A stretch of DNA of 64,000 bases from Planococcus sp. PAMC 21323 (GTDB lineage: Bacteria > Bacillota > Bacilli > Bacillales_A > Planococcaceae), in the NCBI RefSeq assembly GCF_000785555.1, contig NZ_CP009129.1, forward strand, positions 3,038,001 through 3,102,000, in the 5' to 3' direction. The notes beneath the pieces were generated by a model. It worked only from the letters and a program-made list of their open reading frames with translations. It searched no databases and was not told where the DNA came from. The position numbers were made by a program, and so were the translations under genes. Shown piece by piece: positions 21,573 to 29,481 of this stretch; positions within the stretch are counted from its first letter, which is position 1, and every line of letters starts with the position of its first letter.

Positions 21573-22085
21573 TTACTCCACTAAATTATGAGGCATAAAA
21601 TAAATGAATTCATCATCTTCCTTTTCGAGTAAAACAAACCCTACTTTTTCTAATAATTGAATAGATGCTCTGTTTTCTAACGCGACACTAGCCTTTATTT
21701 TGAATTCACCTTGTTTTTTGACCCAGTGAATAACCGTATTCACCATTTCAAAAGCATATCCTTGCCTTTTAACTAGCGGACTTATTGTATAGCCAATCCA
21801 GTAAGTATTCGCTTCTTTTTTCAAAAAAATATCTCCAACAAGAGTTTGGTCAGTTTTTCGGATGATTGCAAGTTGGATTCCATTTTCCACAACCGGTTGT
21901 TTCAACAAGGCTTCTTCGTAGTCTTTTCTTGCCAACCCTTTAAAGCCCTGGAACTTCATCCACTCTAGATCATTTCGATACAACATAAAAGCATCAAGGT
22001 CTGATTCGATAAAGGGTCTTACAAAACATCGCTCAGACTCAATCAGCAAGTTTTGGTTATCATTTATCATGTCCTCTTTCGTCAT
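21573..22085 (-). CDS. GNAT family N-acetyltransferase (RimJ/RimL-like)
   Basis: A 170-residue acetyltransferase. The beginning (LLIESERCFVRPFIESDLDAFMLYRND) and the acetyl-CoA region (ISPLVKRQGYAFEMVNTVIHWV, then SIQLLEKVGFVLLE) fit the RimJ/RimL branch of GNATs. The substrate cannot be told from sequence. GGGAAGG precedes the start. It follows the deaminase gene by about 76 bp with no clear terminator between, so the two may be co-transcribed. Confidence 0.8.
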   Translation of the reverse strand: MTKEDMINDNQNLLIESERCFVRPFIESDLDAFMLYRNDLEWMKFQGFKGLARKDYEEALLKQPVVENGIQLAIIRKTDQTLVGDIFLKKEANTYWIGYTISPLVKRQGYAFEMVNTVIHWVKKQGEFKIKASVALENRASIQLLEKVGFVLLEKEDDEFIYFMPHNLVE

Positions 22086-22161
22086 TTTTTACCTTCCCTT
22101 CATACGAATCAATAGACACGAAAAGCACATCTCTGTAGCACCCATAATTGAATCGATTATT

Positions 22162-22644
22162 TTACTGCTTTGCATCAAACGAACGTTGGTGAAGTTTGTG
22201 CACCTGCTCGGCTAGCTCCGCAACGGGACCATCTACTACCGCATCCTTAATAACCTCTCCAATAGCTAAATTTCGAACGCGTGAAGGCGCTGCTCCCATA
22301 TCACTTAGCCAGTCGGTTAGTTGCTTAGAAGAGCTTGCATAAACGATTCTTCCCAAACCTACCCATCCATGAGCTGCTGCACACATTGGACAGTGTTCTC
22401 CCGACGTATAAACCGTTGCTTTGCTTCGTTCTTCAAGTGGTAAATGGTTTGCTGCCCATCGTGCAATTGTAAATTCAGGATGTTGTGTATGATCGCCTCC
22501 TGCTACGTGGTTATGATCCTCAAAGAGAACGTCTCCTGTAACTGAAACGAGAACCGAACCAAATGGCTCATCGCCTTTTTCTAAAGCTATTCCCGCTAAT
22601 TCCACACACCGCTTTAAATAAATTAAATCCGTTTCACTAATCAT
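22162..22644 (-). CDS. Cytidine/deoxycytidylate-type (nucleoside/guanine) deaminase
   Basis: A 160-residue zinc deaminase of the CMP/dCMP superfamily. The zinc/proton-shuttle motif is H55-P56-E57 (TQHPEFTIARWA) and the second metal motif is C85-x-x-C88 (GEHCPMCAAAHGW). The HPE variant instead of HAE suggests a divergent subgroup, so tRNA adenosine, guanine or another amino-purine substrate cannot be decided. The ATG has AAGGAGG upstream, directly preceded by a GAAGTAA tandem repeat (22656-22716) that must lie in the leader or promoter. Confidence 0.78.
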   Translation of the reverse strand: MISETDLIYLKRCVELAGIALEKGDEPFGSVLVSVTGDVLFEDHNHVAGGDHTQHPEFTIARWAANHLPLEERSKATVYTSGEHCPMCAAAHGWVGLGRIVYASSSKQLTDWLSDMGAAPSRVRNLAIGEVIKDAVVDGPVAELAEQVHKLHQRSFDAKQ

Positions 22645-22655
22645 TTTCTTCCTCC

Positions 22656-22716
22656 TTACTTCTTACTTCTTACTTCTTACTTCTTACTTCTTACTTCTTA
22701 CTTCTTACTTCTTACT
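22656..22716. repeat. Heptanucleotide tandem repeat (TTACTTC, 8.7 copies)
   Basis: Eight exact copies plus TTACT. On the minus strand the unit is GAAGTAA and the array ends a few bases before the AAGGAGG of the deaminase gene. The unit length is not a multiple of the helical turn, so copy-number change would alter promoter/RBS spacing. It is not a CRISPR: there are no spacers. Confidence 0.95.
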
Positions 22717-22758
22717 GAATAATCTACCTTAATGTTCCACTAGCATACCCCAAACTCA

Positions 22759-22802
22759 AAAAACGGACAGCAAAAAAGAGTTTCTTTTTCGCTGTCCGTT
22801 TT
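22759..22802 (-). terminator. Terminator of the synthase/GGDEF-EAL operon
   Basis: AAACGGACAGC pairs with GCTGTCCGTTT around a 19-nt loop with A/T flanks. It closes the operon ending at 22830 and leaves only about 40 bp for a deaminase promoter. Confidence 0.8.
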
Positions 22803-22829
22803 ATTTGATTGGCTTACTGAAAAGTTATT

Positions 22830-25160
22830 TCATTTCACAGGTACTTCAACTGTTTCTACGACTACCGCAAAATTATCATCCACTTTTTCAACATCCCACT
22901 CTGTCCGATCGAGTAAGTTTGCTATTTGATCTACAGGCACTGGCCGGCTGAAATAATAGCCTTGTGCTAGGTCGCACCCTTCTTCTTTAAAGTAATTATA
23001 TTGTTCTAAAGTTTCTACGCCTTCAGCAACAGACTTTAAATCCAACTTCTGTGCCAAACTAATAATTGTAGAAATAATAGAGTTGGTTTTTTTATTTTTA
23101 GATAGATTTCTAATAAAGGATTGATCAATTTTGATAGAGTCGATTGGAAGATCCTTTAAGTAAGATAAGGAAGAGTAACCCGTTCCAAAATCATCAATCG
23201 AGATTCGAACCCCTAGCTTTTTCAATTTATTCATAATGGCTATCATCGATTCAGTATTTTCTAGGAAAACACTTTCGGTTAACTCAAGTTCTAATATGTT
23301 CGGATCTAACCCTGTTTCCTCGAGAACCTGTTGGACAGTATCCACGATATCATTATTCACAAATTGTTTGACTGACAAGTTCACAGCTATATGGAAAGGA
23401 CGACCATACGTATCGTTCCATTGTACCGCTTGTTTACAGGCCGTTCTTAGCACCCATTCTCCTATTGGAATGATTAATCCCGTTTCTTCTGCAATCGGAA
23501 TAAAGCGATCAGGTGGAACGATTCCCCACTCTGGGTGGATCCAACGAATAAGCGCTTCTGCCCCATACATACACCCTGTTTTCGGATCGATCTGCGGTTG
23601 GTAGTACATGACTAACTCATTATTTTCTAGCGCGTTATGAAGATTTTCTTCAAGGTTGACTCGTTCTTCAAAAGAGCTATTCATCGAGTTCGTAAAGAAC
23701 TTGTAATTGTTCCCGCCTAATACTTTACTATTGTACATAGCAATATCCGAATTTTTTATCAATGACTCTATATTCTCACCATCTGAAGGATAAAAACTAA
23801 TGCCAATACTAGATCTCAAATATAGTTCATGCTGATCGATAAAAATCGGCTTACGAATTTCTTCTAAAATCCTCTCTACGATACGAGAAACTTCAAACTT
23901 CGTTCTTCCTAATAATATAACGGTAAATTCATCTCCACCTATACGAAACACAATATCTCCTCTAGAAACGCAACTGTTTAATCGTTTTGCGATTTGCTGC
24001 AAGAGTTTATCACCAACTGTATGGCCACGCGTATCATTTACCATTTTGAATTTATCTAAATCAATAAATAATACAGCAATTTCCTGTTCTAATTCCACAA
24101 AGCTATTTAGTTTCTCTGTAAACTGCAGACGATTAGGAAGTCCCGTTAAGTTATCGTGATAGGCCAGATAGGTACTTTCCTCTTCGGCTTTTTTGCGATC
24201 AGTAATATCCTGGATGGCACAAATAGACATCTTCTTTCCTTCTCTTTCTACAAAGTTCACATTGATTAATGTAGAAATGATATGTCCTTCTCGATCGACT
24301 AGCTCTGCTTCAAAGTTATGAATCGGGGTTCTTTTTAGAAAGCCTTTAAGCAAAGTCATTCGGCGACGTTCAGAAGGTGCCAATAAATCGAGTAAATACT
24401 GCTGTTCTGTCCCAAAAAGTTCATTTGATGCTGGATTGGTTTCCAAAATTTGATGATCTTCTTGAGCAACAATAATCGGTACAGGTACCAAGTTGAACAT
24501 ATTACTCAAAAACTCGCCTTTGTCACGGTTCTCTGCCTCAGCAATTCGGCGTAACTTGTTTTGAAAAAATGTTTTGCGGTTTGCCTGTTCTAAAATGTTT
24601 CCGCCTACGATACAAGTTCCAACAAGCACCCAAAGAAGTAAAGAAAGTATTTCAACTTCACTTGTGCCTATTAATGTAACTTGATAGATGATCACATAGC
24701 TTAGGGTAATTGGAACCGCAATTTTAAATCTTTGTCTCAGTATAAAGAATGCAAACATACTGACTATAATTATTCCACAAATCGATAGAATATAATTATC
24801 TAATACAATTTGACCTATATAAACTACACTCATCCCTGCAAAGCCATTGGAGATTGCTGTCATAAGCTGATGGTATTTTGAAAGGCGATTTGAAGATAAA
24901 ACTAGTAAATTCAACGTAAATATAGGGTATAAGACAAAAAATATCACCTTAGCAATGTGCGGGTACTCTGGTTGTATATTAATATACGAGAATATAACCA
25001 AAGTAAGCCAGGCAAAGTAAGACAAGGCTATACCTAGTTTATTAAACACTCGTACTTCATTGTCATTTATAGATTTAAATTCATTTTCTAGTGAACGGTC
25101 CCGAAAACTTAAGGTCATTGGATGAAAAGACAATACAAGTTGATTTTTATTATTGTTCAT
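22830..25160 (-). CDS. Multi-TM sensor PAS-GGDEF-EAL protein coupled to an oxoamine synthase
   Basis: A 776-residue c-di-GMP protein: five to six membrane helices (about 42-190), PAS (about 215-325), GGDEF (FRIGGDEF, 408-412), EAL (GAEALIRW, 535-537; DFGTGYSSL). Both active sites look intact and there is no canonical RxxD site. ATG 25160 lies 4 nt after the TGA of the synthase gene and has no strong Shine-Dalgarno, so translation is probably coupled. The membrane sensor is therefore a candidate receptor or effector for whatever the synthase makes; this is inference from gene order only. Confidence 0.88.
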   Translation of the reverse strand: MNNNKNQLVLSFHPMTLSFRDRSLENEFKSINDNEVRVFNKLGIALSYFAWLTLVIFSYINIQPEYPHIAKVIFFVLYPIFTLNLLVLSSNRLSKYHQLMTAISNGFAGMSVVYIGQIVLDNYILSICGIIIVSMFAFFILRQRFKIAVPITLSYVIIYQVTLIGTSEVEILSLLLWVLVGTCIVGGNILEQANRKTFFQNKLRRIAEAENRDKGEFLSNMFNLVPVPIIVAQEDHQILETNPASNELFGTEQQYLLDLLAPSERRRMTLLKGFLKRTPIHNFEAELVDREGHIISTLINVNFVEREGKKMSICAIQDITDRKKAEEESTYLAYHDNLTGLPNRLQFTEKLNSFVELEQEIAVLFIDLDKFKMVNDTRGHTVGDKLLQQIAKRLNSCVSRGDIVFRIGGDEFTVILLGRTKFEVSRIVERILEEIRKPIFIDQHELYLRSSIGISFYPSDGENIESLIKNSDIAMYNSKVLGGNNYKFFTNSMNSSFEERVNLEENLHNALENNELVMYYQPQIDPKTGCMYGAEALIRWIHPEWGIVPPDRFIPIAEETGLIIPIGEWVLRTACKQAVQWNDTYGRPFHIAVNLSVKQFVNNDIVDTVQQVLEETGLDPNILELELTESVFLENTESMIAIMNKLKKLGVRISIDDFGTGYSSLSYLKDLPIDSIKIDQSFIRNLSKNKKTNSIISTIISLAQKLDLKSVAEGVETLEQYNYFKEEGCDLAQGYYFSRPVPVDQIANLLDRTEWDVEKVDDNFAVVVETVEVPVK

Positions 25161-25164
25161 ATGC

Positions 25165-26451
25165 TCACATAACTCTATGCATATCAACTAATCTATTTTC
25201 TTTAATTCCACTAACTTGATGTTTGCCACAAACCTCTTCTAAAGCATTTACTGTATAATCAATCTGCTCTTTTGTATGATTGTAGTTGACGATTAACCTA
25301 ATTCTTCCTTGGTTCATTTTCACAGCAGGAAAAACAATAGGAGTAGAATAAACACCCATATGATAAAGGTCATTGACGACCAATCTCAATTTATTATGAT
25401 CCTCAATAAATACGGGAATAATCGGGCTCTCGCTGCTTCCAAGGTCAAATCCTTTAGATATTAATGAATTTCGCATGTAGTTACTTTTAGCATGCAGTTC
25501 ATGAATTAATGAAGGATTGTTTTCTATCTCTTCAAGTGCTGCCAAAACCACTGCAGCATCTGCAGGTGTTAAACAGGCTTGGAATAAATAAGAATCGGAA
25601 AACCGGAGCAATGAACAATATTTCTTGTCTGCTGCAAGAAAACCACCAATAGAAGCTGTTGCTTTCGATAACGTAGACATAATAAAATCAACTTCACTAC
25701 TTACCCCTTGCTCATAACAATACCCTTGTCCTTTGTCTCCATAAATACCGAATGTATGTGCTTCATCAACGTATAGATAAAAATTATGCTTCTGCTTTAA
25801 CCTTACCATTTCTTTCAATGGAGCTAAATCGCCACTCATTGAATAAGCTGACTCAATAACCACAAAAATATTTTCAAATGAATCTTGATATCTTGCTAAC
25901 TTCTTTTCAAGATCCACAACATCGTTGTGTTTAAATGGAACCCATTTTCTAGCATTAGATAGCTTTATACCGTTAATGATAGATGAATGACTCTCGCGAT
26001 CAAAAAGAATAAGATCTTTGCTACCTACTAACATTGAAATAGCACCTAAATTTGCAGTAAATCCTGTTGGGAAAAGAACAGCACTTTCTTTTCCAGTCAT
26101 TTCACTTATCTTTCGCTCTATATCTTTGTGTAAAGTTGTCATTCCACAAGAAGAGGCAGAAGTTCCAGCCCCAGTACCAAACTGACTTAAAGCGCGAGTC
26201 GCTTTTTCAATGACATTCTTATTTCTATTTAAACTAAGATAATGATTCACATTCCATAAAATACATTCTTTTTTTTCACCTGTTTGTTCTGTAATAACGT
26301 TCATTAAAGTAGCAGGACCACTTTCTAAATATCGGTCATATTCATTATCTACCTCAACAAAACTATGAATTGTTTTAGCTCTTTCCTCTAAATCAGTGAC
26401 ATCTTTTAAATAAGTAAGGACTTCCCCAATTGAAGCAAAGTTATTCGTCAT
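25165..26451 (-). CDS. Alpha-oxoamine synthase family PLP enzyme (BioF/KBL/SPT/CqsA-like)
   Basis: A 428-residue fold-type I PLP enzyme. The PLP lysine is K263 (STLSKATASIGGF). D229 and H232 are in VDEAHTFG and H155 in DRESHSS. These enzymes condense an acyl-CoA with an amino acid and release CO2 (biotin, threonine degradation, sphingoid bases, CAI-1-type autoinducers). About 60 extra N-terminal residues and the unusual GTGAGTSASSCG loop argue against a housekeeping BioF or KBL, and no bio or tdh genes are nearby. The partner is a GGDEF-EAL gene. GGGGGT precedes the ATG. Product unknown. Confidence 0.85.
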   Translation of the reverse strand: MTNNFASIGEVLTYLKDVTDLEERAKTIHSFVEVDNEYDRYLESGPATLMNVITEQTGEKKECILWNVNHYLSLNRNKNVIEKATRALSQFGTGAGTSASSCGMTTLHKDIERKISEMTGKESAVLFPTGFTANLGAISMLVGSKDLILFDRESHSSIINGIKLSNARKWVPFKHNDVVDLEKKLARYQDSFENIFVVIESAYSMSGDLAPLKEMVRLKQKHNFYLYVDEAHTFGIYGDKGQGYCYEQGVSSEVDFIMSTLSKATASIGGFLAADKKYCSLLRFSDSYLFQACLTPADAAVVLAALEEIENNPSLIHELHAKSNYMRNSLISKGFDLGSSESPIIPVFIEDHNKLRLVVNDLYHMGVYSTPIVFPAVKMNQGRIRLIVNYNHTKEQIDYTVNALEEVCGKHQVSGIKENRLVDMHRVM

Positions 26452-26490
26452 TATAAAACCCCCGTCGTATATTTTTAAAATATAATTTAT

Positions 26491-26546
26491 TAGTACTATC
26501 GTAACTATTCATAGTGCTATTGTAACACTGTTGTAAATTTATTCAA
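26491..26546 (-). promoter_or_regulatory. Promoter and two-copy operator of the synthase/GGDEF-EAL operon
   Basis: On the minus strand -35 TTGAAT (26541-26546) and an extended -10 TGTTACAAT (core 26519-26524) have a 16-bp spacer. Two 15-mers, TAGTACTATCGTAAC (26491-26505) and TAGTGCTATTGTAAC (26512-26526), differ at two positions and have a 21-bp period, two helical turns. One copy covers -10 and the other lies just downstream of the expected start, an arrangement typical of repressor binding. Confidence 0.6.
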
Positions 26547-26894
26547 TTAAATTTTTATTAATTCTCAAAAATATACTAAATATTTTCAGATAATAGGGAC
26601 TAAAGAGTTTCTTATCAATAAAAAACGCGTCATTAAAGGATTCTTAACATCTCATTGTTAGTAGAGATTCTCGCATTAGGTTATTTATCAGGCTTTTTTA
26701 AGTTAAAAATTGGAAATTTTTTATTTGAAGTAAGCATTTAGAACCCTAAAAACCTTAATTAATATGTTCAAAACCAGGTATTCTCTTCAACTAAATTGTT
26801 TTAGAGAAGACTAAATGTCTATTAAAGAGTTTTTTTAAAGGACCAATATACCCTGTCGTTATTTAAAAATATTACTCTCCTTTTCTAACCCCAT
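26547..26894. other. AT-rich spacer
   Basis: About 350 bp of low-complexity AT-rich DNA upstream of the synthase operon. I see no ORF with an RBS, no repeat and no further signal. Confidence 0.6.
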
Positions 26895-26944
26895 AAAAAA
26901 GAGCGTCTACAAGTCGATTATTCGACTCGTAGACGCTCTTTTTT
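26895..26944 (-). terminator. Terminator of the nucleoside hydrolase gene
   Basis: A stem of about 23 bp: AAAAAAGAGCGTCTAC pairs with GTAGACGCTCTTTTTT, with an inner AGTCGA/TCGACT. The GTAGAC/GTCTAC and ACTCG words recur in terminators at 4977 and 37725. Confidence 0.9.
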
Positions 26945-26963
26945 AGATCTCTGAAGCTTTCCA

Positions 26964-27923
26964 TTAATTCAATCTGTCCGAAATAACTTCTACCGCTTTT
27001 ACAAATTCAGCGACAAATTCTTCGCGATTAACGGTATGAAGAACGTGTACGTTTGGCTTTTTGCCGGAACGACTTGTATAGTCAACAACTGTAGCTCCCG
27101 CTGTAAGCCCTTCTAGCGCTACTTCTACATAGCAATCTTGGCCTTCAAATAATTCGGGTCTCAACAAATACATAACGGCACAAACATCGTGGAAATGTAA
27201 CACTTGATCATAGTTTTCTTCATGAAACGGTGTTCGCTTCATAACTTCCAAATAATAAGTCACAAGATGATACGCTTTTTCTGCAAATTCTGTTCCGATC
27301 GCCAATATACTTTTGGCTTCATCGATTGTGACAAACGCTTTGTGGGTAACGTCTAATCCGCTCATCACAACGGGTACACCTGAACGAAACACAATTTCTA
27401 CTGCGTGCGGATCTACATAGGCATTAAATTCTGCACTTGGCGACATATTGCCACCTACTGCTGCTCCGCCCATCCAAGAAATCCGCTCGATTTTTGGTTT
27501 GACTTCAGGGTGTGCCAGTAACAACGCTGCTACATTGGTTAAGGGTCCAGTTGCGACAATGGTCATTTTCTCATTACTCGCCATAATTGTTTCCAGCATG
27601 GCTGTGATAGCTGGTCGTTTACTTACTGGTAAGGTTGGTGCGGGAAATTGTACATTGCCAAAGCCACTTTCTCCGTGAATATCTTCCGCCACTTCTAGTT
27701 CACGAAAGATCGGCTGTTCTAATCCACGTGCTATTTCAACATTTGCTCCGATATAACTTAAAAAAGAACGAGCGTTGTAATTCGTTTTGTCTTGAGAGAT
27801 ATTTCCTGAACACGTGGTAACAAGTCGAACGTCGAAAGCCTGTTCATTTGCAAATGCTAAAGTTAGCATCATCGCGTCGTCAATTCCTGGGTCTGTATCG
27901 ATAATGAGCGGTAATTTAGTCAT
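26964..27923 (-). CDS. Inosine/uridine-preferring nucleoside hydrolase
   Basis: A 319-residue ribonucleoside hydrolase that splits nucleosides into base and ribose. The calcium-binding N-terminal motif LIIDTDPGIDDAMM is intact, and YVDPHAVE and the later HDVCAVMYL supply further metal and catalytic residues. I start at ATG 27923, eight bases after AAAGGTGG; a GTG at 27935 overlaps that RBS. It lies about 40 bp after the MarR gene in the same direction, so MarR may control it. Exact nucleoside preference is not readable from sequence. Confidence 0.88.
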   Translation of the reverse strand: MTKLPLIIDTDPGIDDAMMLTLAFANEQAFDVRLVTTCSGNISQDKTNYNARSFLSYIGANVEIARGLEQPIFRELEVAEDIHGESGFGNVQFPAPTLPVSKRPAITAMLETIMASNEKMTIVATGPLTNVAALLLAHPEVKPKIERISWMGGAAVGGNMSPSAEFNAYVDPHAVEIVFRSGVPVVMSGLDVTHKAFVTIDEAKSILAIGTEFAEKAYHLVTYYLEVMKRTPFHEENYDQVLHFHDVCAVMYLLRPELFEGQDCYVEVALEGLTAGATVVDYTSRSGKKPNVHVLHTVNREEFVAEFVKAVEVISDRLN

Positions 27924-27962
27924 TGAAAAAGCCACCTTTCTTGAATTTCTAATGCATTATTC

Positions 27963-28382
27963 TCATTTATTTAATTTGCGGAAAATCTTGAGTAGCTGAT
28001 CTCTTTCTTCAGCTGTTAAGGTTTCAAATAATTTTTTTCGCAATTCGACGCCTTCTTCGTTTGCTCTTTTGACCATTTCTGCGCCTTTATCTGTAATGGA
28101 TAAAATAATCATTCGACGATCGGAATCCGATGTCGACCTAACCGCTAACTTTTTACTGACAAGTTTTTCTGATAAATGCGTTATTGTCGGAGGAGTTAAC
28201 CCAACTTCTTTAGCGATGTCCGATGGGAAGCTATCTCCATGAGCTTTTAAATGAGCCAGAACCAAGATATGCGACACTCCAAGATCTTCATTGAAAGCCT
28301 TATTCCATTGAACGATTAAATTATCTGTTACTTTATCCATATTGTGAATGATTTCAAAAATAGTCTGCTCACTCATGTTCAT
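27963..28382 (-). CDS. MarR family transcriptional regulator
   Basis: A 139-residue winged-helix regulator: recognition region DIAKEVGLTPPTITHLSEKLVSKKLAVR, wing SDSDRRMIILSITDKG, then a dimerisation helix. ATG 28382 and ATG 28376 are both possible; the RBS is weak (AGTAGGGA). It has its own promoter with an inverted repeat downstream and probably co-transcribes the nucleoside hydrolase. A similar palindrome lies in front of the SDR pair upstream, so it may also control those genes. Ligand unknown. Confidence 0.87.
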   Translation of the reverse strand: MNMSEQTIFEIIHNMDKVTDNLIVQWNKAFNEDLGVSHILVLAHLKAHGDSFPSDIAKEVGLTPPTITHLSEKLVSKKLAVRSTSDSDRRMIILSITDKGAEMVKRANEEGVELRKKLFETLTAEERDQLLKIFRKLNK

Positions 28383-28403
28383 AAATCCCTACTTTCTAAT
28401 GAA

Positions 28404-28432
28404 GAAGAGCCCCTATTCTCTAGGGGCTCTTC
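28404..28432 (-). terminator. Strong hairpin in the MarR leader
   Basis: GAAGAGCCCCTA pairs perfectly with TAGGGGCTCTTC around TTCTC. No T-run follows on the minus strand, so it could be an mRNA leader structure, or a barrier to read-through from the SDR genes, rather than a classic terminator. Confidence 0.5.
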
Positions 28433-28437
28433 ATTTA

Positions 28438-28487
28438 GATATTACTTATATCAATCATATCATAGCGAGGAAAGCACATTATTACAA
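28438..28487 (-). promoter_or_regulatory. marR promoter and operator candidate
   Basis: On the minus strand -35 TTGTAA (28482-28487) and -10 TATGAT (28459-28464) have a 17-bp spacer. An inverted repeat GATAT-N5-ATATC (28438-28452) follows the -10 and resembles TTAGATATCTAA at 30259-30270, suggesting autoregulation and a small regulon. Confidence 0.6.
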
Positions 28488-28512
28488 AACGATACGGACA
28501 TTCTCAACTTAC

Positions 28513-28662
28513 TTAGTTTTTCCAAGCCCCTGCGCTTAAAAGTTTTTCTTTGCCTTTGAAAGCGTAAAGAACAGCTACGATCGCTAGCACTAACATAACA
28601 AGAATTGTGTACAATCAACCTTAATAGCTACCGGTAAACTGGAAGATGTAGCCGTAATCGTC
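28513..28662 (-). pseudogene. Decayed C-terminal remnant of an MFS-type permease
   Basis: Directly after, and in frame with, the stop of the upstream SDR gene the translation continues as DDYGYIFQFTGSY, stop (TAA), G, stop (TGA), then LYTILVMLVLAIVAVLYAF and KGKEKLLSAGAWKN, stop. This reads like the last transmembrane helix and tail of an MFS (ACS-type) sugar-acid transporter broken by two stops; everything upstream of this tail is gone. It suggests the SDR operon once ended in a permease gene. The family guess is from pattern only. Confidence 0.5.
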
Positions 28663-29460
28663 TTAACCATTTGATAACTCCTTAAAATCTGGAATGGTCG
28701 GATTGCTCAAGTAATGTCCGCCTTCTACTTTAATCGTTTGACCTGTAATAAACTTCGATTCATCAGAAGCAAGGAATAGCACTGTGTTTCCGATATCATC
28801 TGGTTCGCCGTGGTATGGCAGTTGATTGTATCTCATAAACGTATCTAAAAGCTCTGGAGATAAACTGTTTTTTGCAGCTGGCGTTAAAATTAATCCAGGT
28901 GCAACTGCGTTGCAACGAATATTTTGCTTGCCGTATTGAGTGGCAATGTATTTTGTTAAGTTAACCACACCTGCCTTTGATGCCCCGTATGCTGAACGAA
29001 CCGAGTCGCCTGCAAATCCAGCCATAGACGTCGTATTAATAATTGCACCGCCACCATCTTTAATCATATGGGGAATCGCAAATCGACTTCCAAGAAGAAC
29101 GCTCTTCAAGTTCAAATTCATCAAGCGGTCCCATTCTTCAAGATCCAAATTGACCACATCGATATCCTTTTTCAAGTTAGTTCCGCCAACATTATTCACC
29201 AACACGTTGATTTTTCCATATTGTTCTACCGTGTACTCAACCGCTTCTTGAATTGAGCTTTCTTTGCTTGCATCAAGGAAGATCCCTAGCGCATCGCCGC
29301 CTTGTTCGTTAATCTGTTTTGCCGCTTCTTTCGCGCCTTCTAGATTAAAGTCTGCAATGACGACTTTTGCTCCTTCTTTTGCTAATAAATTAGCTGACGA
29401 AAGTCCAATTCCAGAAGCTCCACCTGTAACTAACGCTACTTTGTTTTTTACTCTAGCCAT
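28663..29460 (-). CDS. Short-chain dehydrogenase/reductase (glucose-dehydrogenase-like)
   Basis: A 265-residue classical SDR. The nucleotide motif is TGGASGIG near residue 13, NNVGG is the NNAG equivalent, and the catalytic Ser/Tyr/Lys are in NTTSMAGF and YGASKAG. The C-terminus (GQTIKVEGGHYLSN) is standard. It is probably an NAD(P)-dependent sugar or alcohol oxidoreductase. GAGGAG precedes the start. It is the second gene of an SDR pair whose following permease gene has decayed; substrate unknown. Confidence 0.85.
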   Translation of the reverse strand: MARVKNKVALVTGGASGIGLSSANLLAKEGAKVVIADFNLEGAKEAAKQINEQGGDALGIFLDASKESSIQEAVEYTVEQYGKINVLVNNVGGTNLKKDIDVVNLDLEEWDRLMNLNLKSVLLGSRFAIPHMIKDGGGAIINTTSMAGFAGDSVRSAYGASKAGVVNLTKYIATQYGKQNIRCNAVAPGLILTPAAKNSLSPELLDTFMRYNQLPYHGEPDDIGNTVLFLASDESKFITGQTIKVEGGHYLSNPTIPDFKELSNG

Positions 29461-29481
29461 TGTTCATTCTCCTCTTCAAAT

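Noticed and set aside
22656-22716. Possible CRISPR-like array
   Set aside because: The 7-bp units are contiguous with no spacers and no cas genes are in the window; it is a simple tandem repeat.
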